Assembly (NCBI RefSeq): GCF_002929535.1
Contig: NZ_PJJO01000046.1
Location: 1-64,000, forward strand
Direction: 5' to 3'
Length of the DNA: 64,000 nucleotides
DNA from: Cryobacterium sp. Y11
GTDB taxonomy: Bacteria > Actinomycetota > Actinomycetes > Actinomycetales > Microbacteriaceae
The position numbers were made by a program, and so were the translations under genes. The notes below the pieces were generated by a model, which saw only the letters and a program-made list of their open reading frames with translations, was not told the origin of the DNA and searched no databases. Positions 15,710 to 27,390 of the stretch are shown here, piece by piece; position 1 is the first letter of the stretch, and each line of letters opens with the position of its first letter.

Positions 15710-17341
15710 CTAACCCTTGACAAGCGCGCCGTAGCGGAACTTGAACGAGGTGTCGAGGGTGTCTTTGGTTCCGCTGATGTCGGTTCCGGTGATGGCAACC
15801 TGGGCACCCTGAAGCAGTGGCAGCGTCGAGAGCGCGGCCGCGACCTCGTCTTGAATTTCCATGAGCAACGCTTCGCGCGCTGCCGGATCGGTGGTCACTG
15901 ACTGCTCCACGATCTGAGCGTCGACGTTGGCGTCAGCAAAGTGGTTGTCCAGAAAGTTCTCGGTCTTGAAGAACGGTGACAGGTAGTTGTCAGCGTCGGA
16001 GTAGTCCGGGAACCAGCCGAGCTGGTAGAGCGGGTAGACGTCTTCTACGCGGTCCTTGGAGTACTGCACCCATTCGGTCGTCTGCAGGTTGACCGTGAAC
16101 AGGTCAGTTGCTTCGAGCTGGTCCTTGATCAGGGCGTACTCGTCGCCCGAGCTGGGGCCGTAGTGGTCGTTACTGTACTGGAGGTTCAGCTCGACCGGCT
16201 CGGTAACGCCGGCTGCTTCGAGCAGGGCTGCAGCCTTGTCAATGTCGGGCCCACCCTCGCCATCGCCATAGAGGCCCTTGAGCGATTCCGTCGCGCCGGA
16301 CATTCCGGCGGGAACGAAGGAGTACAGCGGGGTGTACGTACCCTTGTAGACCTGGTCAGCGATCTCTGCGCGGTCGACGATGTTGGCCACGGCCTGTCGC
16401 ACTGCCAGTGCCTTTGCCGGGTCGGCGTCAGCGGTGGTCGCGCCGAACGGCTGCGAGTCGAAGTTGAAGGTGATGTAGCGAGTTTCGCCGCCAGGACCGT
16501 CGACTACCTTGACGTTGTCATTGCCGCGAAGGTCGTCAATGTCGGTGGCCGACAGGCTCCGCCACGCGACGTCGATGCCACCTTCCTGCACTTCCAGCTT
16601 CAGGTTGGAGGCGTCTGCGTAGTACTTCACGTTGATGACGTCGGTCTTGGCAGGTCCGAGCAGCCCCTGGTAGCCCTCGTAGGCCTTGTAGGCGAGCAGG
16701 TTGTTGAAGTTATAGCTCGTCAGTGCGTACTGACCAGCGAACGCATTGGCGTCGACGATGTCAGCGTCCGGCGTGATCTCGGTGGCCGAGAGCGAGTCCT
16801 CGTCTACGATCACTCCGGCAGGGCTCGACAGGATCTGCGAAAAGATCTGGTCGTTGCCGTTAATGAGATTGAAGACAACCGTCAGGTCATCAACGACATC
16901 TGTGCTCTCCAGGTTGCCGAGGAGAGACGACGGTCCGGTGTCCGAGGCGATGGTCTGCTGGCGATCGAAGCTGAATTTGACGTCGGAGGCGGTGAGGTCG
17001 TTGCCGTTTGCCCATTTAAGGTCGGGCTTCAGCGTTACCGTGTATTCGTTGGGCGACGTGAACTCAGCTGCCGTGGCGATGTCGGGTTCCACGGATGACG
17101 TTCCGTACGGGCTGCTCATCAGGAACGGAAAGACCTGAGTTTGCACGGCGAATGAGCCATTGTCGTAAGAACCAGCCGGGTCGAGGGAAGTGATCTTGTC
17201 GGTGGTACCGATGGTGATCGCGCCGCCCGCGGCATCGGGGGTGGTGCCACCCGAGGCGCAGCCAGACAAAACCAGTGCCGCGACCGCGAAGCCGGCTGTG
17301 GCAGCGAGAGCGCGCTTGCCGTTTGTGAATGCGGATGTCAT
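15710..17341 (-). CDS. SBP family 5 lipoprotein (peptide/nickel-type binding protein)
   Basis: 543 residues. Lipoprotein signal peptide with basic start and lipobox LSGC (lipidated Cys28), then a family 5 extracellular solute-binding domain (for example KITSLDPAGSYDNGSF, VTLKPDLKWANGNDLTASDV). It captures the substrate outside the membrane and delivers it to the DppBC-type permeases encoded downstream. A ribosome-binding site GGAAGAGG precedes the ATG. Substrate not determinable; oligopeptides are the default expectation. Confidence 0.92.
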   Translation of the reverse strand: MTSAFTNGKRALAATAGFAVAALVLSGCASGGTTPDAAGGAITIGTTDKITSLDPAGSYDNGSFAVQTQVFPFLMSSPYGTSSVEPDIATAAEFTSPNEYTVTLKPDLKWANGNDLTASDVKFSFDRQQTIASDTGPSSLLGNLESTDVVDDLTVVFNLINGNDQIFSQILSSPAGVIVDEDSLSATEITPDADIVDANAFAGQYALTSYNFNNLLAYKAYEGYQGLLGPAKTDVINVKYYADASNLKLEVQEGGIDVAWRSLSATDIDDLRGNDNVKVVDGPGGETRYITFNFDSQPFGATTADADPAKALAVRQAVANIVDRAEIADQVYKGTYTPLYSFVPAGMSGATESLKGLYGDGEGGPDIDKAAALLEAAGVTEPVELNLQYSNDHYGPSSGDEYALIKDQLEATDLFTVNLQTTEWVQYSKDRVEDVYPLYQLGWFPDYSDADNYLSPFFKTENFLDNHFADANVDAQIVEQSVTTDPAAREALLMEIQDEVAAALSTLPLLQGAQVAITGTDISGTKDTLDTSFKFRYGALVKG

Positions 17342-17537
17342 ATCCGTCGTCCTCTTCCTGTAGAAATCTCATGAGTAGGAGCGCCCCAAAGGGCGCAGCT
17401 ATTCATTGCTGTAAGAAAAGAACTAGCACAGAATTCGCACGTAACCACGATCAGACGCAACTTCTTTACATATCCGCAACAATCCACGACTCAAATATTG
17501 CAGTTTGGCGGGAAAATGCTCAAATGTTGCGCGCGCA

Positions 17538-19403
17538 CTAATCGTCGCGGAGGGCGCGCCGCTCGGCCTCAACCCGCACGAGCTCGCGCTGGAGGGTGCG
17601 GTACATCTCGGCGTCACTCGTATCCGCTCGTTGTAGTCGACCGAGCAATTCGGCTTTCAGTCGCAGCAGGTCCTTGTCGATGAGCACAATCGTGATCTCG
17701 CGCACGTACCGCGCGACGTCTTTCTCGGTGCGCTCCGGCAGGTTCGCCATGGCGAGTTCCTGCACGAGGTTCTTGAAGGTGTCCGGCACCTCGGAGACCA
17801 CCTTTTCCAGCCAATCCGGTGCCTCGAAGTGCGCGAGACTCGCGGCGATGGCGTCGCGAACGACCGCGAGGGAGGTATTCGAAAAGGATGTCTGCACCGC
17901 GCTGTCGAGAATGTCCCTGCCGATCAGGGTTGGCCGTTGCAGCATGGCCATGAGGCCGTCACGTTCGAGCCGGGTGACCGGGTCGCTTGGCAGTTCCACC
18001 AGCGAGAAGGGGCGTTCGGGCAGAACGTCGACCGCGCCGGCATGACGCGGAGCGTTCGGGCCACCGCTGGCGGAGGCGCGAGCGCCGGACTGCGCGTTCG
18101 TGACGGCCTTGGCGACTTCGCCCATATCGACGCCAAGCATGCGGGACAGTTCGCGGGTGTAGCCGGGGCGCAGCACGGGGTCGCGAATATCCCCCACAAC
18201 GGGGGCCGCGGCGCGCAGGGCCGCCGTTCGGCCCTCAACGGTGTCGAGGTTGTACTGGGAGAGAATTTGCCGAATCATGAACTCGAACATGGGCTTCTTC
18301 GAGTCGACCATCCGACGTACGGCGTCGTCGCCGCGCTGCAGGCGCAGGTCGCAGGGGTCAAGTCCCTCCGGCCCGACGGCCACGTAGGTTTGGGCAGAAA
18401 AGCGCTGCTCCTCGCTGAAGGCGCGCATGGCGGCCTTCTGGCCGGCGGCATCCGGGTCGAAGGTGAAGACAACTTCGCCGACACCCGAGTCGTCACCCAG
18501 CACCCGACGTAGCACCTTGATGTGGTCGACGCCGAATGAGGTGCCGCAGGTGGCGACGGCCGTGGTGATGCCGGCCAGGTGGCACGCCATCACGTCGGTG
18601 TAGCCCTCGACCACGACGACCTGGTGGCTGCGCGAGATGTCGCGTTTGGCCAGGTCGAGGCCGTAGAGCACCTGCGCCTTGTGATACACCGGCGACTCTG
18701 GGGTGTTGAGGTATTTCGGACCTTTGTCGTCATCGAGTAACTTGCGCGCTCCGAAGCCGATCGTTTGCCCGGTGATGTCGCGAATCGGCCAGACCAGGCG
18801 GCCGCGGAAGCGGTCGTAGATGCCGCGGTCACCGCTGGAGACCAGCCCGGACAGGGACAACTCTTCGGTGGTGAATCCGCGACCGCGCAGGTGGTTGGTT
18901 AGTTCGTCCCAGCTTTTTGGCGCGAAGCCGACTCCGAACCGGGTCGCCGCGTCGGCGTCGAAACCGCGCTGGCCGAGGAAGGCCCGGCCAACCTCGGCGC
19001 CAGCGCTGCCGAGCTGCTCGATGAAGAAATCGGATGCCGCCTGGTTGGCCGCGAGCAAGCGGGCGCGATTGCCATGGTCGGGGGCAGCGCCGGAGCCGTC
19101 TTCGTAGTGCAGGTCGAGGCCGACCCGGCCGGCGAGCCGTTCGACGGCCTCGCTGAAGCTGACGTGGTCCATCTTCTGCAGAAACGAGTACACGTCACCG
19201 CTCTCGCCGCAGCCGAAGCAGTGGTAGAAACCGACCTGCGGTCGCACGTGAAAGCTGGGGCTGCGTTCGTCGTGGAAGGGGCAGAGGCCCTTCATCGAGC
19301 CGACGCCAGCGGACTTCAGCGTGACGTAGTCGCCGATGATGTCGGCGATGTTCGTTCGGGCCTTGACCTCTTCGATGTCACTTTGTCGAATCAGTCCAGC
19401 CAT
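17538..19403 (-). CDS. dnaG: DNA primase DnaG
   Basis: 621-residue primase making RNA primers for replication. N-terminal CHC2 zinc finger with Cys41, His44, Cys62, Cys65, then the TOPRIM catalytic core (VVVEGYTDVMACHLAG and FTFDPDAAGQKAA), and a C-terminal helicase-interaction region with an Ala/Gly-rich linker near residue 450. Normal actinobacterial length. It follows dgt and dusB on the same strand in the order usual for this group. Confidence 0.95.
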   Translation of the reverse strand: MAGLIRQSDIEEVKARTNIADIIGDYVTLKSAGVGSMKGLCPFHDERSPSFHVRPQVGFYHCFGCGESGDVYSFLQKMDHVSFSEAVERLAGRVGLDLHYEDGSGAAPDHGNRARLLAANQAASDFFIEQLGSAGAEVGRAFLGQRGFDADAATRFGVGFAPKSWDELTNHLRGRGFTTEELSLSGLVSSGDRGIYDRFRGRLVWPIRDITGQTIGFGARKLLDDDKGPKYLNTPESPVYHKAQVLYGLDLAKRDISRSHQVVVVEGYTDVMACHLAGITTAVATCGTSFGVDHIKVLRRVLGDDSGVGEVVFTFDPDAAGQKAAMRAFSEEQRFSAQTYVAVGPEGLDPCDLRLQRGDDAVRRMVDSKKPMFEFMIRQILSQYNLDTVEGRTAALRAAAPVVGDIRDPVLRPGYTRELSRMLGVDMGEVAKAVTNAQSGARASASGGPNAPRHAGAVDVLPERPFSLVELPSDPVTRLERDGLMAMLQRPTLIGRDILDSAVQTSFSNTSLAVVRDAIAASLAHFEAPDWLEKVVSEVPDTFKNLVQELAMANLPERTEKDVARYVREITIVLIDKDLLRLKAELLGRLQRADTSDAEMYRTLQRELVRVEAERRALRDD

Positions 19404-19495
19404 GGCTCAATTCTATCTTCTCGGTGTGACAGCCTTCGTCGCGCGCGCACCGGGCCCATGTTCTGATCACGGGCCCAGCTTATAAACTAGGCCCG

Positions 19496-19519
19496 GGGAC
19501 GGGGCCCAGGCCCCGTCCC
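19496..19519 (-). terminator. GC-rich hairpin after dgt
   Basis: Stem GGGACGGGGCC/GGCCCCGTCCC with a 2-nt loop between dgt and dnaG. There is no T-run, so it may be an intrinsic terminator of weak type or a pause/processing site. Confidence 0.5.
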
Positions 19520-19544
19520 TTGTGGGGGCGGGTGAGTGGGGTGG

Positions 19545-20795
19545 CTAGCCTTGGACTAGGCGCTCGTACCAGGCCAGAGCTGACTGGTCGGTGAGGCTGG
19601 CCACTTGGTCGACGATAACGCGCTTGCGGGCGGCATCATCGGCGGCGGCCTGCCAGTCTTCGCGAAAACCGGGATCGAGATGTTCGTCGCCGGATTGGTA
19701 GAGCGTATCGGCGAGCAGGGTGAGCACTTGACGTTGCTGCACATAGATGGGTTTGCGGGTGTTGCGGGTCATCACGAAGGCGGCGACGATGCCCTTGAGT
19801 ACCGAGATTTCGGCCTGGATCTCTCGGGGCACGATGACGTTGGCACCAAAGCGCAGCATGTTTGCGCCCGGATACGCCTCCTTGGTGGCGTGCACGGCGG
19901 CGCTGCTGAACCGGCCAATGAGCTGGCTGGTGAGGTTTTTGAGGCGGCCCTGATCACGGCGCCCTGCGGTCCAGGAATCCATCCACACATCAAGGGAGTC
20001 GAGCCGGTTGAACGCGGTCGCGAGGTCGTCGGCGTTGGTCGCGTCACCGATCCATTCGCTCATGGTGGCGAGGAGCTCGTCGTGATTGGCGCGACTGCTC
20101 AGGGCCGCCACATCGACATAGCCATTGACGACGGCGTCTTCAAAGTCGTGCACGCTGTACGCGATGTCATCGGAGAGATCCATTACCTGAGCCTCGATGC
20201 ACAGCTGACGATCGGGCGCGCCATCCCGCAGCCACTCGAAGGCGGCCATGTCGTCTTGGTAGAACCCGAACTTGGCCCGCCCGCTTGGGTCGTAGACCGA
20301 TGAACCTTCTGGCCACGGGTACTTGCAGCTGGCGTCGAGACTCGCCCGAGTGAGGTTGAGACCGTAGCTGTGGCCGTCTGGCCCGAACACCTTGGGCTCC
20401 AGCCGGGTGAGCAGTCGCAGGGTCTGCGCGTTTCCCTCGAACCCGCCAATGTCTACCGACCACAAGCTGAGTGCCTTCTCGCCGTTATGCCCAAACGGCG
20501 GATGCCCAATGTCATGCGCCAGGCAGGCGGTGTCCACGATGTCGGGGTCGACGTTGAGCCGCGACGCGATCTCCCGCCCGACCTGGGCGACCTCGAGCGA
20601 GTGGGTCAGCCGGTTGCGGGCAAAGTCAAGCCCGGCGGTTGGGCTGAGCACCTGCGTCTTGGCCGCGAGGCGACGCAGGGCGCTCGAGTGCAGCAGTCGT
20701 GCCCGGTCGCGGGCAAAGTCACTGCGCCGTGAATAGTGTTCTTCGGGAAGCCACCGGGCCTCGTCGATCTCGCTGTATCCGGTTTTGTTAGCCAC
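19545..20795 (-). CDS. dgt: deoxyguanosinetriphosphate triphosphohydrolase-like protein
   Basis: 416 residues, HD-superfamily phosphohydrolase that cleaves dNTPs to deoxynucleoside and triphosphate. The HD metal site is seen as TACLAHDIGHPPFGHNGEKAL, preceded by the family's RRLAAKTQVLSP and NRLTHSLEVAQ. Starts 8 nt inside the end of dusB, so the two are translationally linked. Confidence 0.92.
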   Translation of the reverse strand: MANKTGYSEIDEARWLPEEHYSRRSDFARDRARLLHSSALRRLAAKTQVLSPTAGLDFARNRLTHSLEVAQVGREIASRLNVDPDIVDTACLAHDIGHPPFGHNGEKALSLWSVDIGGFEGNAQTLRLLTRLEPKVFGPDGHSYGLNLTRASLDASCKYPWPEGSSVYDPSGRAKFGFYQDDMAAFEWLRDGAPDRQLCIEAQVMDLSDDIAYSVHDFEDAVVNGYVDVAALSSRANHDELLATMSEWIGDATNADDLATAFNRLDSLDVWMDSWTAGRRDQGRLKNLTSQLIGRFSSAAVHATKEAYPGANMLRFGANVIVPREIQAEISVLKGIVAAFVMTRNTRKPIYVQQRQVLTLLADTLYQSGDEHLDPGFREDWQAAADDAARKRVIVDQVASLTDQSALAWYERLVQG

Positions 20796-21975
20796 CGCTG
20801 GTGTCCCCTTCGCCCTCGGTCAAATTCAGTCGTTGCGCGCCGATGAGATCTTGCGATTCGAGCCAGTGCTCGGGCAGCGACGGTTTCTTCGGCGTTCCCG
20901 CCCGGCCACGCGGCCCTTCAACGTCGGCTCCCGGGTAGGGCAGCGAGGCGTCGAGGGTGCCGAGCAGGTCATCGAGCTGGGCGAGAGATTGCACCATGGC
21001 CAGGCTCGCGCGCAGGTCGCCGCCCACCGGGTAGCCCTTGAAATACCACGCGACGTGCTTGCGAATATCGCGGCAGGCGCGGTCTTCGCTGTCGAAGTAT
21101 TCGGTGAGGAGTTCGGCGTGGCGACGGAAGGCGTTGATGACCTGGCCGAGGCCGGGTTCGGCCTTGCGTTCCTGCCCGCGAAACGCTGCGGTGAGGTCGC
21201 CGAACAGCCACGGACGGCCCAGGCACCCGCGCCCGACAACGACACCGTCGCATCCGGTTTCACGAACCATGCGCAGGGCGTCCTCGGCTGACCAAATGTC
21301 GCCGTTGCCGAGCACCGGAACGTCGCTGATGGCGTTCTTGAGCTTCTCGATGGCCGACCAGTCGGCGTGGCCGGAGTAGAACTCCGCGGCCGTTCGTCCG
21401 TGCAGGGCGATGGAGGCGACTCCGGCGCCGGCGGCGGCCTTGCCGGCCTCGATATAGGTGAGGTGATCTGCGTCGATGCCCTTGCGCATTTTGACAGTCA
21501 GCGGAACCGCCCCGGCTGCGGTGACGGCCGCTTCGACGATCTGGCGAAACAGGCCGATCTTCCAGGGCAGGGCCGCTCCACCGCCCTTGCGGGTGACCTT
21601 GGGTACCGGGCAGCCGAAGTTGAGGTCGATGTGATCGGCGCGGTCCTCAGCGACGAGCATGGTCACGGCTTCGGAGACGGTTTTCGGGTCAACGCCGTAC
21701 AACTGAATGGAGCGGGTGGTTTCGCTCTCGTGATGGGTGATCAGCCGCATCGTCTCAGCGTTACGCTCGACGAGTGCGCGGGAAGTGATCATTTCGCTGA
21801 CGAACAGGCCGGCCCCGTATTCGCGGCACAGGCGTCGATAGGCCGTATTGGTAATGCCGGCCATCGGCGCGAGAACGACGGGCACGTCCAGCGTGAGTGG
21901 GCCGATACTCAGTGGGCCGATACTGTGCGGACCGATCGGTGCCAGCTGGTCGACGGTGGGAACAGGTGAAGTCAT
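20788..21975 (-). CDS. dusB: tRNA-dihydrouridine synthase
   Basis: 395-residue FMN enzyme reducing uridines in the D-loop of tRNAs. TIM-barrel start LDVPVVLAPMAGITNTAYR, active-site region DLNFGCPVPKVTRKGGGAALP (catalytic Cys in NFGCP), phosphate-binding GNGDIWS and VVGRGCLGRPWLF. The N-terminal 25 residues contain a repeated GPHSIGPLSIGPL pattern, encoded by near-identical 12-15 bp units, absent from most homologues. Confidence 0.93.
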   Translation of the reverse strand: MTSPVPTVDQLAPIGPHSIGPLSIGPLTLDVPVVLAPMAGITNTAYRRLCREYGAGLFVSEMITSRALVERNAETMRLITHHESETTRSIQLYGVDPKTVSEAVTMLVAEDRADHIDLNFGCPVPKVTRKGGGAALPWKIGLFRQIVEAAVTAAGAVPLTVKMRKGIDADHLTYIEAGKAAAGAGVASIALHGRTAAEFYSGHADWSAIEKLKNAISDVPVLGNGDIWSAEDALRMVRETGCDGVVVGRGCLGRPWLFGDLTAAFRGQERKAEPGLGQVINAFRRHAELLTEYFDSEDRACRDIRKHVAWYFKGYPVGGDLRASLAMVQSLAQLDDLLGTLDASLPYPGADVEGPRGRAGTPKKPSLPEHWLESQDLIGAQRLNLTEGEGDTSGG

Positions 21976-22049
21976 GGTGGGTCAATTCTCCCAGAAAGCG
22001 CGGGGCGCTTCGAATCGTCAGCAGAACGGATGCCCTCGCCACGCAGAAA

Positions 22050-22091
22050 CGCAGCTGCCGGCCCGGGAAACCCGGGCGCACGGCAGCTGCG
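22050..22091 (-). terminator. long hairpin between Cys-rich peptide gene and dusB
   Basis: Outer stem CGCAGCTGCCG/CGGCAGCTGCG and inner stem CCCGGG/CCCGGG around AAA, 23 nt after the peptide's stop. No T-run, but the stability suggests it separates the dsbA-peptide unit from dusB. Confidence 0.65.
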
Positions 22092-22113
22092 TTAGTGACG
22101 AAACGGGCTCAGA

Positions 22114-22260
22114 TTAGCTGCAGCAACCGCCACCGCAGCAGGACACGCCCGCGGAATCGTCGGTGGTCGCGTCGGTCTGCCCGATGAGTTGGATAGTGGG
22201 GCGACCGGCGGCGTCGGTGTACACCGGCGGGACGATGGTGGTGGTGTTGGTGTCGCTCAT
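22114..22260 (-). CDS. 48-aa peptide with CCGGGCC tail
   Basis: ATG in an ATGA overlap with the stop of the DsbA-like gene. Product has a Thr-rich polar start, one recognisable body segment (VYTDAAGRPTIQLIGQ) and a terminal SCCGGGCCS with Cys41, 42, 46 and 47. No signal peptide. The paired CC-GGG-CC end could bind a metal or form disulfides, and tight coupling to a thiol oxidoreductase hints at a partner or substrate. I know of similar Cys-tailed small proteins in Actinobacteria but no established function. Confidence 0.7.
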   Translation of the reverse strand: MSDTNTTTIVPPVYTDAAGRPTIQLIGQTDATTDDSAGVSCCGGGCCS

Positions 22261-23027
22261 GCGCTTTTCTCCTCTGATCGTTCGGTGAGTATCTGGTTGA
22301 GAGCCTGAGTAAAAGTAGCAGGATCCTGCGCGCCGGAGATGCCGTACTTGCCTTCGATAACGAAGAACGGAACTCCCTGGATGCCGTATTCATTGGCTAG
22401 CGCCACATCAGCCTTGACGTCCGCCAGGAACTCATTTGCGGTCAGCGCCCGCACGACGTCGGCACGATCAAGACCAATTTCCGCGGCCAGATCGGCCAGG
22501 TCCTCGATGCGGCCGATATGGAGCCCATCGACAAAGTATGCCTTCAACAGGCGTTCCTTCATATCGAGCTGGCGATCGTGTGCCTTGGCATAGTGCAGCA
22601 ACTCGTGAGCAATGACCGTATTGGTCTGGTGCACCGAATCGTAGTCGTAGTGCAGGCCAACGCTCTCGGCGATACCGGTGACACGTTCCAGCATCTCGGC
22701 CACTTGGCCGGGCGTCATACCCTTGTTCTGGCTCAAATAATCGGACGGGGTGCCGTCGAAATCGACCGGGGTATCGGGCGACAGCTCAAAACTGTGGTAC
22801 TCCACGTCGACGTTTCCAGCAAACTCGGCCGCGCCGGCTTCGAATTTGCGTTTACCGATGTAGCACCAGGGGCACTGCACATCGGACCAAATATCGACCT
22901 TGACCGGGTGGGCGCTGGTCAGTGCGGTCGTGGTGGATTCGTTTTCTTCGGTCGTAGTTGTATCGGTCACACTCGGGTCAACGGATGCCCGCTGCTGTGT
23001 ATTCCCAACCGGAATATTCGCAGGCAC
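22257..23027 (-). CDS. DsbA family oxidoreductase, FrnE-like
   Basis: 256 residues; thioredoxin-fold protein with active site CPWC (52-55) and an all-helical insertion, ending in the cis-Pro region QGVPFFVIEGKYGISGAQ that marks the FrnE/2-hydroxychromene-isomerase-like branch. No signal peptide, so probably cytoplasmic. The first ~40 residues are Thr/Glu-rich and low complexity; the true start could be internal, but the GTG at 23027 lies 3 nt after the uppS stop. Coupled to a Cys-tailed peptide. Confidence 0.88.
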   Translation of the reverse strand: MPANIPVGNTQQRASVDPSVTDTTTTEENESTTTALTSAHPVKVDIWSDVQCPWCYIGKRKFEAGAAEFAGNVDVEYHSFELSPDTPVDFDGTPSDYLSQNKGMTPGQVAEMLERVTGIAESVGLHYDYDSVHQTNTVIAHELLHYAKAHDRQLDMKERLLKAYFVDGLHIGRIEDLADLAAEIGLDRADVVRALTANEFLADVKADVALANEYGIQGVPFFVIEGKYGISGAQDPATFTQALNQILTERSEEKSA

Positions 23028-23030
23028 CGC

Positions 23031-23846
23031 TCACGCCGTTGGGGTGTCGACCGCTCCGCCGTACCGCCGGTTTCGAGACGCGTACAGTTCGACCGCGTGC
23101 CAGAGGTCGACCCTGGTAAAGTCCGGCCACAGGGTGTCGAGAAAAACCATCTCGGCGTATGCACTCTGCCAGAGCAAAAAGTTGCTGGTGCGCTGCTCCC
23201 CCGAGCTGCGCACAAATAAGTCAACGTCGGGTAGTTCGGGCACGTACAGCTGCTTCGCGATGGCCTTTTCGGTGATGCCGGACGGCTTCAGCCTGCCGGC
23301 GGCGACGTCTTCTGCCAGCGCGCGCACGGCATCCGCTATTTCGGTGCGCCCGCCGTAGTTGACGCACATCGTGAGGGTGAGTACGTCGTTGCCGGCGGTG
23401 AGTTTCTCGGCAAATTGCAGCTCATTAATAACGGATGCCCACAGCTTGGGCTTTCGCCCCGCCCACTTGACCCGCACGCCCCACTCGTTGAGCTGGTCGC
23501 GGCGGCGATGCAGCACGTCACGGTTGAAGCCCATCAGAAAACGTACCTCGTCGGGCGATCGCTTCCAGTTTTCGGTGGAGAAGGCATAGACGCTGAGGTG
23601 TTTGACGCCGATCTGGATAGCGCCGGCCACGACGTCGAGCAGGGCGGCCTCGCCAGCCTTGTGGCCCTCCACCCGGGTGAAGCCTTGGCCGTTGGCCCAG
23701 CGGCCGTTGCCATCCATAACGACGGCGACATGCTCCGGCACGACCTTGCGGGGTAGCTCCGGCGGGTACAGTCCGGTCCAGTCGAGCGGTTTGAACGCGA
23801 CAGCGTCCTTGTGCGTGAAACCCTTGTGGCCGAACAGACTCGCCAT
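23031..23846 (-). CDS. uppS: isoprenyl transferase (undecaprenyl diphosphate synthase family)
   Basis: 271 residues from the ATG that overlaps the recO stop in TGATG; the in-frame upstream start adds a recO shadow. Cis-prenyltransferase making the long-chain isoprenyl carrier for cell-wall glycans. The catalytic Asp45 is in [11 protein letters not shown], followed by [27 protein letters not shown] and the C-terminal [19 protein letters not shown]. Confidence 0.94.
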   Translation of the reverse strand: MASLFGHKGFTHKDAVAFKPLDWTGLYPPELPRKVVPEHVAVVMDGNGRWANGQGFTRVEGHKAGEAALLDVVAGAIQIGVKHLSVYAFSTENWKRSPDEVRFLMGFNRDVLHRRRDQLNEWGVRVKWAGRKPKLWASVINELQFAEKLTAGNDVLTLTMCVNYGGRTEIADAVRALAEDVAAGRLKPSGITEKAIAKQLYVPELPDVDLFVRSSGEQRTSNFLLWQSAYAEMVFLDTLWPDFTRVDLWHAVELYASRNRRYGGAVDTPTA

Positions 23847-24586
23847 CATCGGGCGACGTGTTCCAGCGAGCGTAGCCCGCGGCCCAGGTGCCACTGCGTG
23901 TAGGCGGCGACGACACCGGCGGCTTGGTTTTGGGTGCGGTCTGGGCTTGCTTCGGCGTGTTCCCAGTCGCCGGTCAGTAGGGCACTGAGCAGACCGATCG
24001 TTGCCGCGTCGAGCCGGGGCGATCCGGGTGGGGCGCAGGCATCGCAGACGATGCCGCCCATCTGCACGACCATGGCACTGTGCGCTCCAGCTGTGCCGAG
24101 TTCACCAACGGCCCCACACCGGGCGCAATCCTGAAAGCTTGGCGCCCAGCCAGCCATCGAGACGGCACGCAAGAGATAGGAGTTGAGGGTGAGGTGGGAG
24201 CCGTGTTCTTGGCGGGACAGCGATCGAAGCGCTCCGACCAGCAGCAGGTATTGCTGCAACGAGCCTTCGGATTCGGTGAGCTTGTCGGCGGTTTCGACCA
24301 TGACGCTCGCCGCGGTGTAGCTGGGATAGTCGGCGGTGATCAGGGCACCATAGGAGCCCAGCGATTCGGCCTGGGTGATGATATCGAGGCTGCGGCCCTC
24401 ATAGAGCTGTACGTCGGCGACCATGAACGGCTCGAGCCGGGCGCCGAATTTGGAGCCGGTGCGCCGTACGCCCTTGGCCACGGCGCGCACCTTGCCGTGG
24501 GCTCGGGTGAGCATGGTGACGATACGGTCGGCTTCACCCAGCTTGTGGGTGCGCAGCACAACGGCTTCATCTCGGTAGACAGGCAC
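23846..24586 (-). CDS. recO: DNA repair protein RecO
   Basis: 246 residues. N-terminal OB-fold ([20 protein letters not shown]) and a C-terminal helical domain with a zinc site formed by CARC (154-157) and CDAC (181-184). Works with RecR to load RecA on SSB-coated DNA. Start of uppS overlaps its stop. Confidence 0.93.
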   Translation of the reverse strand: MPVYRDEAVVLRTHKLGEADRIVTMLTRAHGKVRAVAKGVRRTGSKFGARLEPFMVADVQLYEGRSLDIITQAESLGSYGALITADYPSYTAASVMVETADKLTESEGSLQQYLLLVGALRSLSRQEHGSHLTLNSYLLRAVSMAGWAPSFQDCARCGAVGELGTAGAHSAMVVQMGGIVCDACAPPGSPRLDAATIGLLSALLTGDWEHAEASPDRTQNQAAGVVAAYTQWHLGRGLRSLEHVAR

Positions 24587-24754
24587 AGATAATTATCCCA
24601 CTCTGTCGCGCGGACTTCGGTCACGGCTCGAGCACTTGTCAAACGGATGCATTCGGTCGCAGAAATTGTGTCATGAGTCGAGTCAGGCTCTGGTCTTTCT
24701 TGGCAGACGGGGGGAAACTTAAGACACGTAGTCCCCGTGATATGGAGGTTTTTC

Positions 24755-25447
24755 ATGAAACCAGTCCAGGGCAGTCTGCCCGACATTATGCCCGTGCTGT
24801 CACGTGGCAAACACCGCACGCCGAAGAGCGGCGGCTGCTTCATGGAATTCGCCTCCTATCTGGCTGGCGAGTCCTGGAGTGACCACCCCGACTGCACCCA
24901 TCCGGTGCTGGCGTCGCTGGCCCGCATGGTCAACGACTGCAGTTCCGACGACGGGCGCTCGCGGCTGGCCCTGCTGATTCCGTCGGTCATTGGACTGACC
25001 GGCTCCGACAAGCGCGTCGAAGTCGTGATCGCGCTGCGTGCGGGCTGCGAAGCGCTTCCGGTGGCCAGCTTTGAACGCCAGCGCGCGCTGGCCGTGGGGA
25101 TTCTGACCTGCGAACGCAATGCATCCGTTCTCGATACACAGCTGGCCGACCAGATGCGAGCCCGAGTTCGGGTCGCGCTCGATCAGACACCCAATGCCGA
25201 ACGGTGGGCACGAGATTTCATGGACAGTGTGCACTCCTGGTCGCAGACCAAGTTCACCCCGCGCACAGCAGACACGATCATTCGCGTTGCCGTGCAGGGT
25301 ATCGGCGAGGCGTGCATTGCCGATCCGGATGCACGGCTGTATGCCCTGCTTGACCATGCCATTGCAGATTCCCGCGCCCTGCTCGGTAGTGCATCGTTCA
25401 CTGCACGCACATCGAACCGCACGGCGCAGCTACCAGCCTTGGCCTAG
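24755..25447 (+). CDS. conserved actinobacterial protein of unknown function
   Basis: 230 residues from the ATG at 24755, which follows GGAGG by 7 nt; the frame's earlier ATG overlaps that ribosome-binding site. Contains KSGGCFMEFASYLAGESWSD, then a helical body with several Cys. I have the impression of many Actinobacteria carrying proteins with this GCFMEFASYLAG start, but no function is known to me. Divergent from recO, convergent with leuA across a shared hairpin. Confidence 0.65.
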   Translation: MKPVQGSLPDIMPVLSRGKHRTPKSGGCFMEFASYLAGESWSDHPDCTHPVLASLARMVNDCSSDDGRSRLALLIPSVIGLTGSDKRVEVVIALRAGCEALPVASFERQRALAVGILTCERNASVLDTQLADQMRARVRVALDQTPNAERWARDFMDSVHSWSQTKFTPRTADTIIRVAVQGIGEACIADPDARLYALLDHAIADSRALLGSASFTARTSNRTAQLPALA

Positions 25448-25484
25448 CGCACCGTTTCCCTGACCGCACCAGGATGGTACGGCG

Positions 25485-25517
25485 AAAGCCCACACTCGCA
25501 TCGACGAGTGCGGGCTT
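25485..25517. terminator. bidirectional hairpin between 24755 gene and leuA
   Basis: Stem AAGCCC-CACTCG / CGAGTG-GGGCTT with a short loop, located between two convergent stops, so it can end transcripts from both sides. Confidence 0.7.
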
Positions 25518-25542
25518 CCGTTTGGCCGGACAAGAGGCGAGT

Positions 25543-27374
<1,832 letters not shown>

Positions 27375-27390
<16 letters not shown>

